Source of the DNA: Rubrivivax sp.
GTDB taxonomy: Bacteria > Pseudomonadota > Gammaproteobacteria > Burkholderiales > Burkholderiaceae_C
NCBI GenBank assembly: GCA_024641945.1
Contig: JAHECD010000012.1
Span: 1 to 64,000 of the forward strand
Length of the DNA stretch: 64,000 nucleotides
Direction: 5' to 3'
Positions within the stretch are counted from its first letter, which is position 1. The number at the start of each line of letters is the position of its first letter. Both the position numbers and the translations under genes were made by a program. Shown here in pieces: positions 9,371 through 17,571 of the stretch. Below the pieces are notes generated by a model. That model ran no database searches. It worked only from the letters and a program-made list of their open reading frames with translations, and had not been told where the DNA came from.

Positions 9371-9397
9371 TCCGCTGTGCGGCACTCTGCTTTTTTT
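9371..9397 (+). terminator. Weak candidate terminator after the citrate-lyase-like operon
   Basis: A short CCGC-TGT-GCGG hairpin (9372-9382) is followed after eight bases by a seven-T run (9391-9397). The hairpin is short and the gap unusual, so this is only a candidate. Confidence 0.25.
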
Positions 9398-9516
9398 GTG
9401 CCTGCCAACCTGCACGACAGCCGAGGTAGGCGGCCTTCGGCTGCGGGCTGCCACCAGCGGCCGCCAGAAGTGGTCGACGGCCACAGCAAACCCGCTGCAA
9501 GGGACTGGCCAGGGCA

Positions 9517-9811
9517 TTTCGTCGTGCTCGGCGCTGTCCTCCACGTGCAGATGCCGGTCGGACACGACCGACTGCATCCGTTTCGTCAGTCGGTCGGCGA
9601 AAGCCTGACCGTCGGCGATGTCGTCGAAAGCGCCCGGGTCGCTTTGCAAGGCCTCCGCGACCTTTGCGCCAGCGGCGGCGTCGACGCAGTGGTCCCGGAT
9701 CTGAACGGCCATGCGAGCGATGACGCGTGTGCGCGTCGCACCATCAAGGGCCTGGGCATGCGCCACATGGAGCAGCGACGCGAGTGCGCGGGTCACAAGA
9801 AGACCGCGCAT
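9517..9811 (-). pseudogene. Remnant of an S41-peptidase/IRBP-like protein, N-terminus only
   Basis: Reading from 9811 downward, a signal-peptide-like start (MRGLLVTRALASLLHVAHA) is followed by about 70 residues that resemble the helical N-terminal domain of interphotoreceptor-retinoid-binding/S41 proteins, including VVSDRHLHVEDS. After about residue 98 the frame continues into arginine-rich, non-protein-like sequence and no protease domain follows. The S41 core with its catalytic Ser/Lys is absent. I read it as a truncated, decayed gene. The stretch 9321-9516 holds no gene I can support. Confidence 0.5.
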
Positions 9812-10000
9812 GGGGGCCTTCGTGGGCGCAGCGGCCGCAACGGCGATACCGATCCAGTTTACCGGCGGGTGTTGCCAATGCCTTGCGGCCCAGGCGACCG
9901 GCCGAAGTCCGAACTTAGGAGGAGTCAGCTTCTCACCAACCGCCGACGGCAGTTTTCGTTCGACCGACCGCGGGTCGATACGAGAGTACTTGGCAGGCGA

Positions 10001-10435
10001 TCAAGCCACCACGCGCCGCTTCAGCCAGCGCATCAACGCACCCAGCAGCGGCAGCTTCTCGTACAGCTCCTCCGCCGCGTCCCAATAGTCGCGGTGCAGT
10101 TCGACACGTCCATCGGCGGCAAAACGCAGGTGAGTGCCGCCGCGTACGCAGAGGCTCTGGGCGTGCCGGCCGCGCAGGCGGAAGGTGAAATCCCAGGTCA
10201 GGAAGGCCTGCGCGCCTTCCGCCATCGCATCGCGCACCACGAAGCGCGGTGCATCGAGGGTCTCGAACATGTGGCGAAAGATCCGCTCGATGGCCGCCTG
10301 GCCCTGTGCGTCGTTGAATGGATCCTTGAATCGCGCGTCGGGCGCGTAGACGGTATCGAGTCGGTCGAGGTCCGCGGGCGCGAGGTGCTCGAAGAAGTCG
10401 ATCACGCGTTGCACACGCGGGTCGGCGTGCGGCAT
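10001..10435 (-). CDS. NTF2-like/SnoaL-family protein
   Basis: Protein of 144 aa starting MPHADPRVQRVIDFFEHLAP. It has the NTF2-like alpha+beta pattern: an N-terminal helix, YAPDARFKDPFND, a central helix (IERIFRHMFETL), and strands GTHLRFAADGRVELHRDYWD. Such domains act as small binding pockets or isomerases, and the substrate cannot be deduced. The start lies 2 bases after the SDR stop, and it is the last gene of the minus-strand lipid operon. The C-terminus is basic (RWLKRRVVA). Confidence 0.75.
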   Translation of the reverse strand: MPHADPRVQRVIDFFEHLAPADLDRLDTVYAPDARFKDPFNDAQGQAAIERIFRHMFETLDAPRFVVRDAMAEGAQAFLTWDFTFRLRGRHAQSLCVRGGTHLRFAADGRVELHRDYWDAAEELYEKLPLLGALMRWLKRRVVA

Positions 10436-10437
10436 GT

Positions 10438-11223
10438 TCAGGTGCCCGTCGAGCGCCGGATCGCGGCGAAATACAGCGTGTCGCTCAGGTGGCGCAGCGC
10501 CTTGAGCGACAGCGTGAAGCGTTTTGGGAAGTGGATCTCGAAGCGGCCCTTGGCCCAGCCGCGCAACATTTCCTCGGCCGCTTCCTCCGGCGTGATGAGT
10601 GCGGGCATGTGGAAATCGTTGCCCGCCGTCAGCGGCGTCTCCACGAAGCCGGGATTGACCACCGACACGCCCAGCCCGCGCGGCTCGAGGTCGAGGTACA
10701 GCGTCTCGGCCAGGTTGATGAGGGCCGCCTTGGTGGGCCCGTACGCCAGCGACTGCGGCAGCCCGCGGTAGCCGGCCACGCTGGAGACGAGGCTCAGGTG
10801 GCCGCCCTGCCCGGCGGCGGCCTGCTGGAGCAACTGGGGCAGCACAGCGTCGAGCAGCACCAGCGCGCCTTCGTAGTTGACCTTGACGTGGCGCAGCGCC
10901 ACGTCGAGGTCGAAGGCGGTGGCTCTCATCGCGGTGTAGGTGCCCGCGCAATACACCACGAGGTCGAGCCGGCCGTCGCGCGCGACGATCTGCTCGACGG
11001 CTGCGCGCATGGCGGCGCGGTCGGTGGCATCGAGCGCGATCGCATGGGCGCCGGGGTGTGCCTGCACGAACTCCTGCAGCGTGGCCTGCGTACGTGCCGA
11101 CACCACCACGCGCGCGCCGGCCGCATGCAGACGGGAAGCCGCAGCGCGGCCGATGCCGGTGGAGGCGCCGACGAGCCAGACGGTGCGACCGTGCCAGTCA
11201 TCGATCCGGGGGTTCAACGCCAT
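10438..11223 (-). CDS. Short-chain dehydrogenase/reductase
   Basis: Classical SDR of 261 aa. The Rossmann glycine motif is GASTGIGRAAA near the N-terminus, then the CAG motif (VVYCAGTY), catalytic Ser in SLVSSVAGYRG and the YGPTKAA active site (Tyr/Lys), followed by VVNPGFVETP. Arg residues in the second strand region (SARTQ) suggest NADP(H). It sits second to last in the operon with Cfa-type and flavoprotein genes, so a lipid or acyl substrate is plausible but not shown. Confidence 0.85.
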   Translation of the reverse strand: MALNPRIDDWHGRTVWLVGASTGIGRAAASRLHAAGARVVVSARTQATLQEFVQAHPGAHAIALDATDRAAMRAAVEQIVARDGRLDLVVYCAGTYTAMRATAFDLDVALRHVKVNYEGALVLLDAVLPQLLQQAAAGQGGHLSLVSSVAGYRGLPQSLAYGPTKAALINLAETLYLDLEPRGLGVSVVNPGFVETPLTAGNDFHMPALITPEEAAEEMLRGWAKGRFEIHFPKRFTLSLKALRHLSDTLYFAAIRRSTGT

Positions 11224-11230
11224 GTGCGGC

Positions 11231-11815
11231 CTACTTTCGCTGGAAGGCGAGCGTGACCTCGCCGAGGTGGATGCCGAACTTGCTCATCTGTGCCTTGTTG
11301 AGCATCACGCGGTCGTCCATCAGGTACATCCAGTCGTCGAACTGGACTTCGATGTCCTTGCCGTCGACCGGCAGCCGCAGCGTGTAGCGCCAGTTGAGCG
11401 CGTTGCCAGCGGCGTGGCCTTCGGCCGTGCCGACCACGTCGCCGGCGCGTCCGAGATAGCGGCCGCCGCCCAGGTCCGTGAGGCGCCAGACACGGTGCTC
11501 CGTCTTGCCGTCGCTGTATGTGAAGCGCTCGTCCAGCGTGCCATCGTTGCCGTCCCAGGTGCCGGTCATGGCCACGGTGAAGCGACGCTGCACCTTGCCC
11601 GCGCGGTCGGTGAACAGGCCGTGCGCCGTGAGTTCGCCGTTGAAATAGGTCTTCAGGTCGAGCACCGGCTTCTCGGCCGCGTAGTCGGCCGGCACCGGTG
11701 CGCTGGCGCATCCGGCGCCCAGCAGGGCGACGGCCATCAGGCACGCGGTCAGCGCGTGGCGCCGGGCGGTCGCACCCGGCCGATGCGCGGCGGGTGTCAA
11801 GCAGGTCGGTTTCAT
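11231..11815 (-). CDS. DUF3833 family lipoprotein
   Basis: Protein of 194 aa with a lipoprotein signal: a hydrophobic stretch ending in LLGAGCASAP, where the Cys is the acylated residue. The mature part matches the DUF3833 pattern (YFNGELTAHGLFTDRAGKVQ, FTYSDGKTEHRVWRL, the closing GEVTLAFQRK). It is probably anchored to the outer or inner membrane on the periplasmic side. Function is unknown, but it recurs in operons with Cfa, DUF1365 and COG2907 flavoproteins. The start codon overlaps the MFS stop by 4 bases, so translation is coupled. Confidence 0.8.
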   Translation of the reverse strand: MKPTCLTPAAHRPGATARRHALTACLMAVALLGAGCASAPVPADYAAEKPVLDLKTYFNGELTAHGLFTDRAGKVQRRFTVAMTGTWDGNDGTLDERFTYSDGKTEHRVWRLTDLGGGRYLGRAGDVVGTAEGHAAGNALNWRYTLRLPVDGKDIEVQFDDWMYLMDDRVMLNKAQMSKFGIHLGEVTLAFQRK

Positions 11816-13128
11816 GAGAGGGGGTTCCGTATCCAGGTCCGGTGGAGCAGGGCTGCGGCCAGCATCTTCAGCACGCAGGGCAGCAGGCAATAGGCCAGCG
11901 TGAGCGCCTGCAAGCCGTCGTCGCTGCGGGTGCCGGGGGTGTAGCCAAAGGCGCCGAGCAACGGCAGGGCGATCCCCGCAGCCAGTGCGAGGTTGAGTTT
12001 GGTGGCGAAGTTCCACCAGCCGAAGTACGCGCCTTCATGCCGCCCGGCATGGCCGTTGCGCTGGACCACACCAGCCAGCATGGCCCCGGGCAGCGAGAGG
12101 TCGGCGCCCAGCGCCGCGCCGCTGGCCACGCAGACGGCCACGAAGGCCGCCACGTCACCGGCACCCAGCAGCGTGGCCCAGGCAAAGGTCGCCACGGCCA
12201 TCAGCATGCCGGCCAGCCAGGCCGGTGCCAGCCCGAACCGCGCGACGGCGCGCACCCACAGGGGCATCGACAGCGCCCCGGCCGCGAAATAGCTTGCCAG
12301 GAACAGCGGCTCATAGGTGGGCGCCTGCAGGCGGTCCCGGATGAAGAACAGCACCAGCGTGGCCGGCACCGCGCTGGCGGTCCCGTTGACCAGGTAGATC
12401 ACCAGCAGGCGCCGGAAGGCCGGTGTGCGCCAAGGCAGCGCCATCGACGGCGTGGCCGAGAGCCGCGCCACGCGCATCGGCCGCGGCGCCCGCGCGAGCA
12501 TCGCAAGCGACACCGCCAAGGCCATCGCGAACACCGCGCTGGCCACGCCCAGGCCCGCGAGCGACGGCAGCACGCTGGCTACCAGCACGCCAGCCAGCGC
12601 CAGCCCCTCGCGCCAGGACACGATGCGCGCCCGCTGCCCGTCGTCGCCGCCCAGACGGGCCCCCCACGCCTGGTGCGCCACGCTCAGCACGCTGTAGGCC
12701 AGATAGGTGACGGCCAGCGCGACCGCGCACCAGACCAGCAGGCCGGTGCCGCTGCGCAGCGGCGGGAAGAAGAGCGCGTGGAAGCCGAGCGCGAGCACGA
12801 CCGCGGCGAAAGCCAGCGCCGCGAGAACCCGCGGCATCGGACGCGTGAATGCATGGTCGGCGAGGCGCCCGATCCAGGGGTCAGCCACCGCATCGAGCAG
12901 CCGCGCACCGAGCAGCAGCGCTCCGAGGGTGGCCAACGGCACGCCGAATTCACTCGCGTAATGGTTGGGCAGCAACACGTACAGCGGCAGCGCCACGAAG
13001 GCCAAGGGAAGGCCCAGAGCACCATAGCCGAGACCATCGCGCCAGCCCCCGCGCCAGCCCGCAGCGGAGGTGTCGCCCGCACGCGAAGCGGCGCGCGGCG
13101 AGATGCCGGGGACCGTCGGCGGGGTCAC
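11812..13128 (-). CDS. MFS transporter, GPH/MelB-like
   Basis: Membrane protein of 438 aa with about 12 hydrophobic segments. The N-terminal half has the sugar:cation-symporter-type signature LLGARLLDAVADPWIGRLADH. It overlaps the chalcone-isomerase-like gene by 4 bases upstream and DUF3833 by 4 bases downstream. In this operon type it may move a lipid or lipid precursor rather than a sugar, but nothing in the sequence fixes the substrate. Confidence 0.8.
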   Translation of the reverse strand: MTPPTVPGISPRAASRAGDTSAAGWRGGWRDGLGYGALGLPLAFVALPLYVLLPNHYASEFGVPLATLGALLLGARLLDAVADPWIGRLADHAFTRPMPRVLAALAFAAVVLALGFHALFFPPLRSGTGLLVWCAVALAVTYLAYSVLSVAHQAWGARLGGDDGQRARIVSWREGLALAGVLVASVLPSLAGLGVASAVFAMALAVSLAMLARAPRPMRVARLSATPSMALPWRTPAFRRLLVIYLVNGTASAVPATLVLFFIRDRLQAPTYEPLFLASYFAAGALSMPLWVRAVARFGLAPAWLAGMLMAVATFAWATLLGAGDVAAFVAVCVASGAALGADLSLPGAMLAGVVQRNGHAGRHEGAYFGWWNFATKLNLALAAGIALPLLGAFGYTPGTRSDDGLQALTLAYCLLPCVLKMLAAALLHRTWIRNPLS

Positions 13129-13685
13129 GACGTACCCAGCAACGACGCACGCAGGGCCGGTTCCGACGTCGCAGGCGCGAGCCAGATGCCGAAGAACCGG
13201 CGCGCGAACTCGGCATCACGCACCTCGCCGCGCAGCTTGCCGTTGTAGAAGAAACGCGCGCCGGTGCCAGGCCGCTGGATGCCGGTGATGCGGTCGCCGG
13301 CCTTCACGTCGGGAAACAACCGCGTCATCGACGAAAGCCAGCGCTCGCTCACATCACTCGCAATCGGCCCGCTGCGCTGCATCTCCTCGAGCGAGCGTTC
13401 GGCGATCAGGCGCCCGACGAGGCTGCGCGCGTAGTCGATCTCCAGCGCGAGGGGCTTGCTGGGCCAGGCGTCGGGTGCCAGCGCGCCACTGTCGGTCCAC
13501 AGGCGAATGTCATAGATCTGGAGTCCGAGAAACCGCAGCCGGCCCTGGCCTTGCAGATGGGGCGCGGCCAACTCGCCGGCCACCTCTTCCGGCACGGGTA
13601 CCTGCGCACCAGCCCAGGGGCACGCCGCCGCAAGCAGCAGGCCCAGGGCGTGCCTGCGGCGGAGGAGCGTGTGGTCGGCATGCAT
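13125..13685 (-). CDS. Chalcone-isomerase-like periplasmic protein
   Basis: Protein of 186 aa with an N-terminal signal peptide (cleavage near AGA|QVP). Mature features include LRFLGLQIYDIRLWT, LALEIDYARSLVGRLIAERSLEEM and FYNGKLRGEVRDAEFARRFFGIWL (each cited in part), typical of bacterial chalcone-isomerase-like proteins. These bind fatty acids or act as uncharacterised periplasmic factors, and true chalcone isomerase activity is unlikely. The start was chosen 11 bases downstream of the Cfa-type stop. Confidence 0.75.
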   Translation of the reverse strand: MHADHTLLRRRHALGLLLAAACPWAGAQVPVPEEVAGELAAPHLQGQGRLRFLGLQIYDIRLWTDSGALAPDAWPSKPLALEIDYARSLVGRLIAERSLEEMQRSGPIASDVSERWLSSMTRLFPDVKAGDRITGIQRPGTGARFFYNGKLRGEVRDAEFARRFFGIWLAPATSEPALRASLLGTS

Positions 13686-13696
13686 GGCGCGCAGGT

Positions 13697-14923
13697 TCAG
13701 TCGCGCCGCAATGTGAACTGCATGACGTTGGTGTTGCCGGTATCGAAGGCCGCCTCGCAATATGCGAGGTAGAACTCCCAGATGCGGATGAAGCGGGTGT
13801 CGAATCCGAGCTGGCGGACCTGGCCGTCCCGCGCCAGAAAGTCGCGGCGCCACCGGCGCAACGTCTCTGCATAGTCGGCACCGAAAGCGATCTCGTTCAC
13901 CACCTGCAGCCCGGCGCGGTGCGCTTCGGCTCGAAACGCGGTGGGGCTCGGAAGGAGCCCGCCCGGAAAAATGTACTGCTGGATGAAATCGGTCGATTTC
14001 ACGTAGCGCTCGAACAGGTCGTCGCGAATCGTGATGGTCTGGATGCAGGCGCGGCCCCCCGGCTTGAGCTGCTTTCGCAACGTCTCGAAGAAGCCGCTCC
14101 AGTACTCGCGCCCGACGGCTTCGAACATCTCGATCGAGGCGACGGCGTCGAACGGGCCGTCATCCAGGTCGCGGTAGTCCTGCAGGCGCAGGTCGACGCG
14201 GTCGGCGACACCGCAGCGTGTCATGCGCGCGCGGGCAAAGTCGAGTTGCTCGTCGGACAGCGTGAGCCCGGTCACGCTGGCGCCCAACCGCGCAGCGGCT
14301 TCCTCGGCCAATGCGCCCCAGCCGCAGCCGATCTCGAGCAGGCGGTCCCCCGGCTTGACGCCGCATTCGGCAAGCGCGCGGCGAACCTTGGCCGACTGCG
14401 CATCGGCCGTCGGGCGCGTCGTGTCGCCTTCGAAAAGCGCGCTCGAGTAGTTCATCGTCTCGTCGAGCCACAGGCGGTAGAAATCGTTGCCGATGTCGTA
14501 GTGCGCATGGATGTTCTTGCGGCTGCCGCGGCGCGAGTTGCGGTTCAAGAGGTGGCGCGCGCGGTACATCAACGAGCCCCAGAACGAGCCGTAGATCATC
14601 GATTCGATGGCATCGCGGTTGGCGATGAACAGGCGCAGCAGCTCGGCCAGATCGGGCGTCGTCCAGTGCCCGTCGATGAAACTCTCTGCAAAACCGATGT
14701 CGCCACTTCGCAGGGCCGCGCCGCAGACCTGCCAGTCCAGCAGACGCAGCGAGGCATGAGGCTCGTTCGCGGCGCCGTTGCCGAAGCGGCGCTGCGCGCC
14801 ATCCGGCATCTGCACGTCGAGCGTGCCTCGCTCCAGGCGGGCCAGCAGGCCGAAGACGGCCCGCGCAGCAGCGGGTGCCGAGCGCGGCAGGGAGAGCGGG
14901 CGGGTGGTGGAGGTCGTGGCCAT
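13697..14923 (-). CDS. cfa: Cyclopropane-fatty-acyl-phospholipid synthase family methyltransferase
   Basis: SAM-dependent methyltransferase of 408 aa acting on unsaturated acyl chains of membrane phospholipids. Visible are the N-terminal lipid-binding region (about residues 1-110), HYDIGNDFYRLWLDETMNYSS before the Rossmann domain, SAM motif LLEIGCGWGALAEEAA, SIEMFEAVG and the C-terminal NEIAFGADYAETLRRWRRDF. The ATG at 14923, 11 bases after the DUF1365 stop, gives a normal N-terminus. In Rhodobacter, Cfa-like proteins in similar operons methylate fatty acids on the route to furan fatty acids, so the product may not be a cyclopropane. Confidence 0.88.
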   Translation of the reverse strand: MATTSTTRPLSLPRSAPAAARAVFGLLARLERGTLDVQMPDGAQRRFGNGAANEPHASLRLLDWQVCGAALRSGDIGFAESFIDGHWTTPDLAELLRLFIANRDAIESMIYGSFWGSLMYRARHLLNRNSRRGSRKNIHAHYDIGNDFYRLWLDETMNYSSALFEGDTTRPTADAQSAKVRRALAECGVKPGDRLLEIGCGWGALAEEAAARLGASVTGLTLSDEQLDFARARMTRCGVADRVDLRLQDYRDLDDGPFDAVASIEMFEAVGREYWSGFFETLRKQLKPGGRACIQTITIRDDLFERYVKSTDFIQQYIFPGGLLPSPTAFRAEAHRAGLQVVNEIAFGADYAETLRRWRRDFLARDGQVRQLGFDTRFIRIWEFYLAYCEAAFDTGNTNVMQFTLRRD

Positions 14924-14934
14924 GGCTTGCGTGG

Positions 14935-15693
14935 TCAGCGGGTGATGAACGCCTGTGGCGGCACAGGCTTGCGGAAATAGGGCACGCGCTTGAGCCAGAG
15001 GCGAAGCGCCTGCCAATGGATCCGCGCGATCACGCCGAGCGTCATCATCGGCATGCTGAAGAATGCGCTGCGCAGGCTCGCGGTATCCAGCGGTCGGAGA
15101 TGCCCCGACACGCTGGTGAGCAGCAGCGGGCCCGATTCGTCGTCGTGGTCCACGCGTGCCAAGGTCCGGTCAGCGGTGCGCATGAAGCGGAAGCGGTAGT
15201 TGCCTGCCACATCGCAGAACGGCGACACATGGAAGACCTTGGATGCGTGGAGTTCGCGCCCGAAGGCCACGTCGTCGCCGGCGAGCAGATAGCAGTGCCG
15301 CTCGCCGAAGGTGTTGTTGACCTCGGCCACCACCGCGGCAAGCGAGCCGTCGGCACGGTGGCAATACCAGAAGCTCACCGGCTTGAACACGTAGCCCAGG
15401 ACGCGGGGGTAGGTGTGCAGCCAGACCTCGCCATCGGCATCGACGACGCCTTCGACACGCAGCAGCGATTCGAGCCACTCCAGGGCGTCGGCCCGGCCGT
15501 CGCCGTGATCGCGGTCGTGGAAACTCAGCCACGCGAAGCGGTTGCGCGGCAGGGCGGCCGACGGGTCGCGGCGCAGCGTGTGCATCGGCAAGAGGAGGAA
15601 ATACGTCGGGTACTCGAAGGCGTGTGCCACCGGGCGCAGGCGCTTGTGCCGGACGATGCCGGTGCCCAGGAGTGGCGTCGGCGCCGCAGCCAT
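14935..15693 (-). CDS. DUF1365 family protein
   Basis: Protein of 252 aa matching DUF1365: GIVRHKRLRPVAHAFEYPTY at the N-terminus, then RVLGYVFKPVSFWYCH, VVAEVNNTFGERHCYLL and KVFHVSPFCDVAGNYRFRF (cited in part). The family almost always accompanies a COG2907 flavoprotein and a Cfa-type methyltransferase, as here. Its reaction is unestablished. Start at MAAAPTPLL chosen because upstream codons are arginine-rich; starts at 15717 or further out are possible. Confidence 0.78.
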   Translation of the reverse strand: MAAAPTPLLGTGIVRHKRLRPVAHAFEYPTYFLLLPMHTLRRDPSAALPRNRFAWLSFHDRDHGDGRADALEWLESLLRVEGVVDADGEVWLHTYPRVLGYVFKPVSFWYCHRADGSLAAVVAEVNNTFGERHCYLLAGDDVAFGRELHASKVFHVSPFCDVAGNYRFRFMRTADRTLARVDHDDESGPLLLTSVSGHLRPLDTASLRSAFFSMPMMTLGVIARIHWQALRLWLKRVPYFRKPVPPQAFITR

Positions 15694-15830
15694 ATCAGCG
15701 ATCCCGCGGCGACGCATGCGCCCCATAGCTTGCCAACGACTGCCACCCTGGGCGCGACGATGCGGCATGTCCGGCCCACCCGCCTGCTCTACTTGGGCGG
15801 GTGCATGTTCCGGGGTGGCGGCGGTTCATC

Positions 15831-17138
15831 TCAGGCCGCCCGCAATGCCGTTTCCGCGCCCAGCCAGCGCGCCTTGAGCGCGTCGGCCACGGCAAGGCCC
15901 GAGGTCAGGCCGTCTTCGTGGAAACCATAGCGGGTCCACGCGCCGCAGAACCAGACATGGGCGTTGCCCTGAAACTCTGCAAGCCGGCGCTGTGCCTCGA
16001 TCGCCGCAAGATCGAAGACCGGGTGGCTGTAGTCGAAACTGGCGATCACCTGGCGGGGGTCGGGGGGCCGCGCCGGGTTGAGCGACACGACGACCGGCGT
16101 GCGCCAAGGCAGCGGTTGCAGGCGATTGAGCCAATAATGCAGGCACACGGCGGCCTGCTCGGTGCCGGCTTGGGCGGCGCGCTCGTAGTTCCACGCTGCC
16201 CAGGCCTTGCGCCGCTGCGGCATGACGCTGGCGTCCGTGTGCAAGACGGCCCGGTTGGGGTGGTAACGGATCGCTGCCAGACACTCGCGCTCGGCCGCCG
16301 TTGCATCCGCCAGCAATGCCAGACTCTGGTCGCTGTGGCAGGCCAGCACGACGTCGTCGAATCGCTCCTCGCCTGCATCCGTGGCCACCCACACGCCGGC
16401 CAAGGCACTGTCGGGCGGCACGCGGCGCACCCGACGCACGGGGGTGCCCAGGCGTGCGTCCGGGATCCGCGGCAGCATCTTGTCGACGTAGTGACGCGCA
16501 CCACCGCGGACGGTGTGCCACTGCGGCCGGTCGGTCACCTGGATGAGGCCGTGGTTGTGGCAGAAGCGAATCATCGTGGCGACGGGAAATCGCAGCATCT
16601 GGTCGGTCGGGCAGGACCAGATGCAGCCGATCATCGGCAGGAAATACCACGCCCGAAACGCGGTGCCAAAACGCTCGCGGTCCAGGAAGTCGCCGATCGA
16701 TTCGGTCATGCCGGCGTCGGCCCCTGAGTGGGCCAGTGCCGTCGTCAACTTGTTGAACCGGACGATGTCACGCAGCATGCCCAGGAACGCAGGGCGCCAC
16801 AGATTGCGCCGCTGGGCGAAGACCGTGTCCAGGTTGTTGCCGCTCCATTCGATGTCATCGTCACGGCATTGGGACGAAAACGACATCTCCGACGGCGCCG
16901 TTTCCACGCCGAGCTCATCGAAGAGCCGTACGAGTTTCGGATAGGTGCGGTGGTTGAACACCAGAAAGCCGGTATCGACGCCATGTGTCACGCCATCGAG
17001 CGTGACGTCGACGGTATTCGTGTGGCCGCCGAAATACGAGCCGGCTTCGAAAAGCGTGACCTGGGCATCGGGCGCCAGTGACCACGCTGCCGACAGGCCC
17101 GAAATCCCCGAGCCGACCACCGCGACGCGGCGGCTCAC
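15831..17138 (-). CDS. FAD-dependent oxidoreductase, COG2907/amine-oxidase-like
   Basis: Flavoprotein of 435 aa, first gene of the minus-strand operon. The N-terminal dinucleotide fold is RRVAVVGSGISGLSAAWSL with E51-region FEAGSYFGGHTNTV; the C-terminal FAD contact is WFCGAWTRYGFHEDGLTSGL (cited in part). Homologues are annotated as NAD/FAD-binding proteins and desaturase-like oxidases next to Cfa. In furan-fatty-acid producers a related flavoprotein acts on the methylated acyl chain, and I infer a similar redox step here. Confidence 0.83.
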   Translation of the reverse strand: MSRRVAVVGSGISGLSAAWSLAPDAQVTLFEAGSYFGGHTNTVDVTLDGVTHGVDTGFLVFNHRTYPKLVRLFDELGVETAPSEMSFSSQCRDDDIEWSGNNLDTVFAQRRNLWRPAFLGMLRDIVRFNKLTTALAHSGADAGMTESIGDFLDRERFGTAFRAWYFLPMIGCIWSCPTDQMLRFPVATMIRFCHNHGLIQVTDRPQWHTVRGGARHYVDKMLPRIPDARLGTPVRRVRRVPPDSALAGVWVATDAGEERFDDVVLACHSDQSLALLADATAAERECLAAIRYHPNRAVLHTDASVMPQRRKAWAAWNYERAAQAGTEQAAVCLHYWLNRLQPLPWRTPVVVSLNPARPPDPRQVIASFDYSHPVFDLAAIEAQRRLAEFQGNAHVWFCGAWTRYGFHEDGLTSGLAVADALKARWLGAETALRAA

Positions 17139-17222
17139 GCGCGCACCCCGCGCACGTCCGGCGAAAAAAAATGGGCACTGCCCACGGCAGCGCCCCGCAC
17201 TGTAAAGACTGCCACGCAGCGC

Positions 17223-17270
17223 CCCCGGGCGAAGGAGGGAGGGAGGGAGGAGGAGGAGAACCGCCCGGGG
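17223..17270. repeat. Inverted repeat enclosing a purine/G-run tract
   Basis: Perfect 8-base arms CCCCGGGC (17223-17230) and GCCCGGGG (17263-17270) enclose 32 bases, of which 17231-17260 are all purines with repeated GGGA/GGA units. The G-runs could form a quadruplex on the plus strand. The element lies in the leader of the minus-strand lipid operon, 85-132 bases before its first start codon. Confidence 0.6.
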
Positions 17271-17425
17271 ATTTCAACCAGACGAACTGGCCGGCTGCGC
17301 GACAGTGAAAACTTGATTGCTGGGACGCCCTTGCGAGAGCAAAGTTCCCAGGCAGACAAAAATTTACGCCCGTCCGATGCGGACGCTTTCGCGGGGTGGA
17401 CTTGCATGTCGACGATCATTGGTAC

Positions 17426-17455
17426 GTTCATTACCGTACAGTATGCATCATGAAC
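17426..17455. promoter_or_regulatory. Candidate operator in divergent promoter region
   Basis: TACCGTACAGTA (17432-17443) is a 12-base near-palindrome matching its reverse complement at 10 of 12 positions. It lies between GTTCAT (17426-17431) and ATGAAC (17450-17455), which are inverted. The site is central in the 433-base gap between the lipid operon (minus) and the di-iron protein gene (plus) and has the size of a TetR-type operator. No TetR gene is present in the window. Apart from this and the purine tract I see nothing firm in 17139-17571. Confidence 0.35.
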
Positions 17456-17571
17456 TCAATAGTCGCAATCTGGAGCTTTTGGTAATCCCGGCGCCGATGC
17501 CCCTCAATACGCCACGCCTGCGGCGATGGATGCAGCGTCCCTAGAATCTGTCTTTACACAGGAACGAAGCC

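Noticed and set aside
3215-9500. Two minus-strand open frames of over 1000 codons opposite tctA and the citrate-lyase-like genes
   Set aside because: Composition (R, H, Q, A) with no motifs; antisense artefacts of third-position GC.
17542-17547. TAGAAT as -10 for the di-iron protein gene
   Set aside because: Position is suitable but no acceptable -35 lies at the right spacing, so it was not listed as a promoter.
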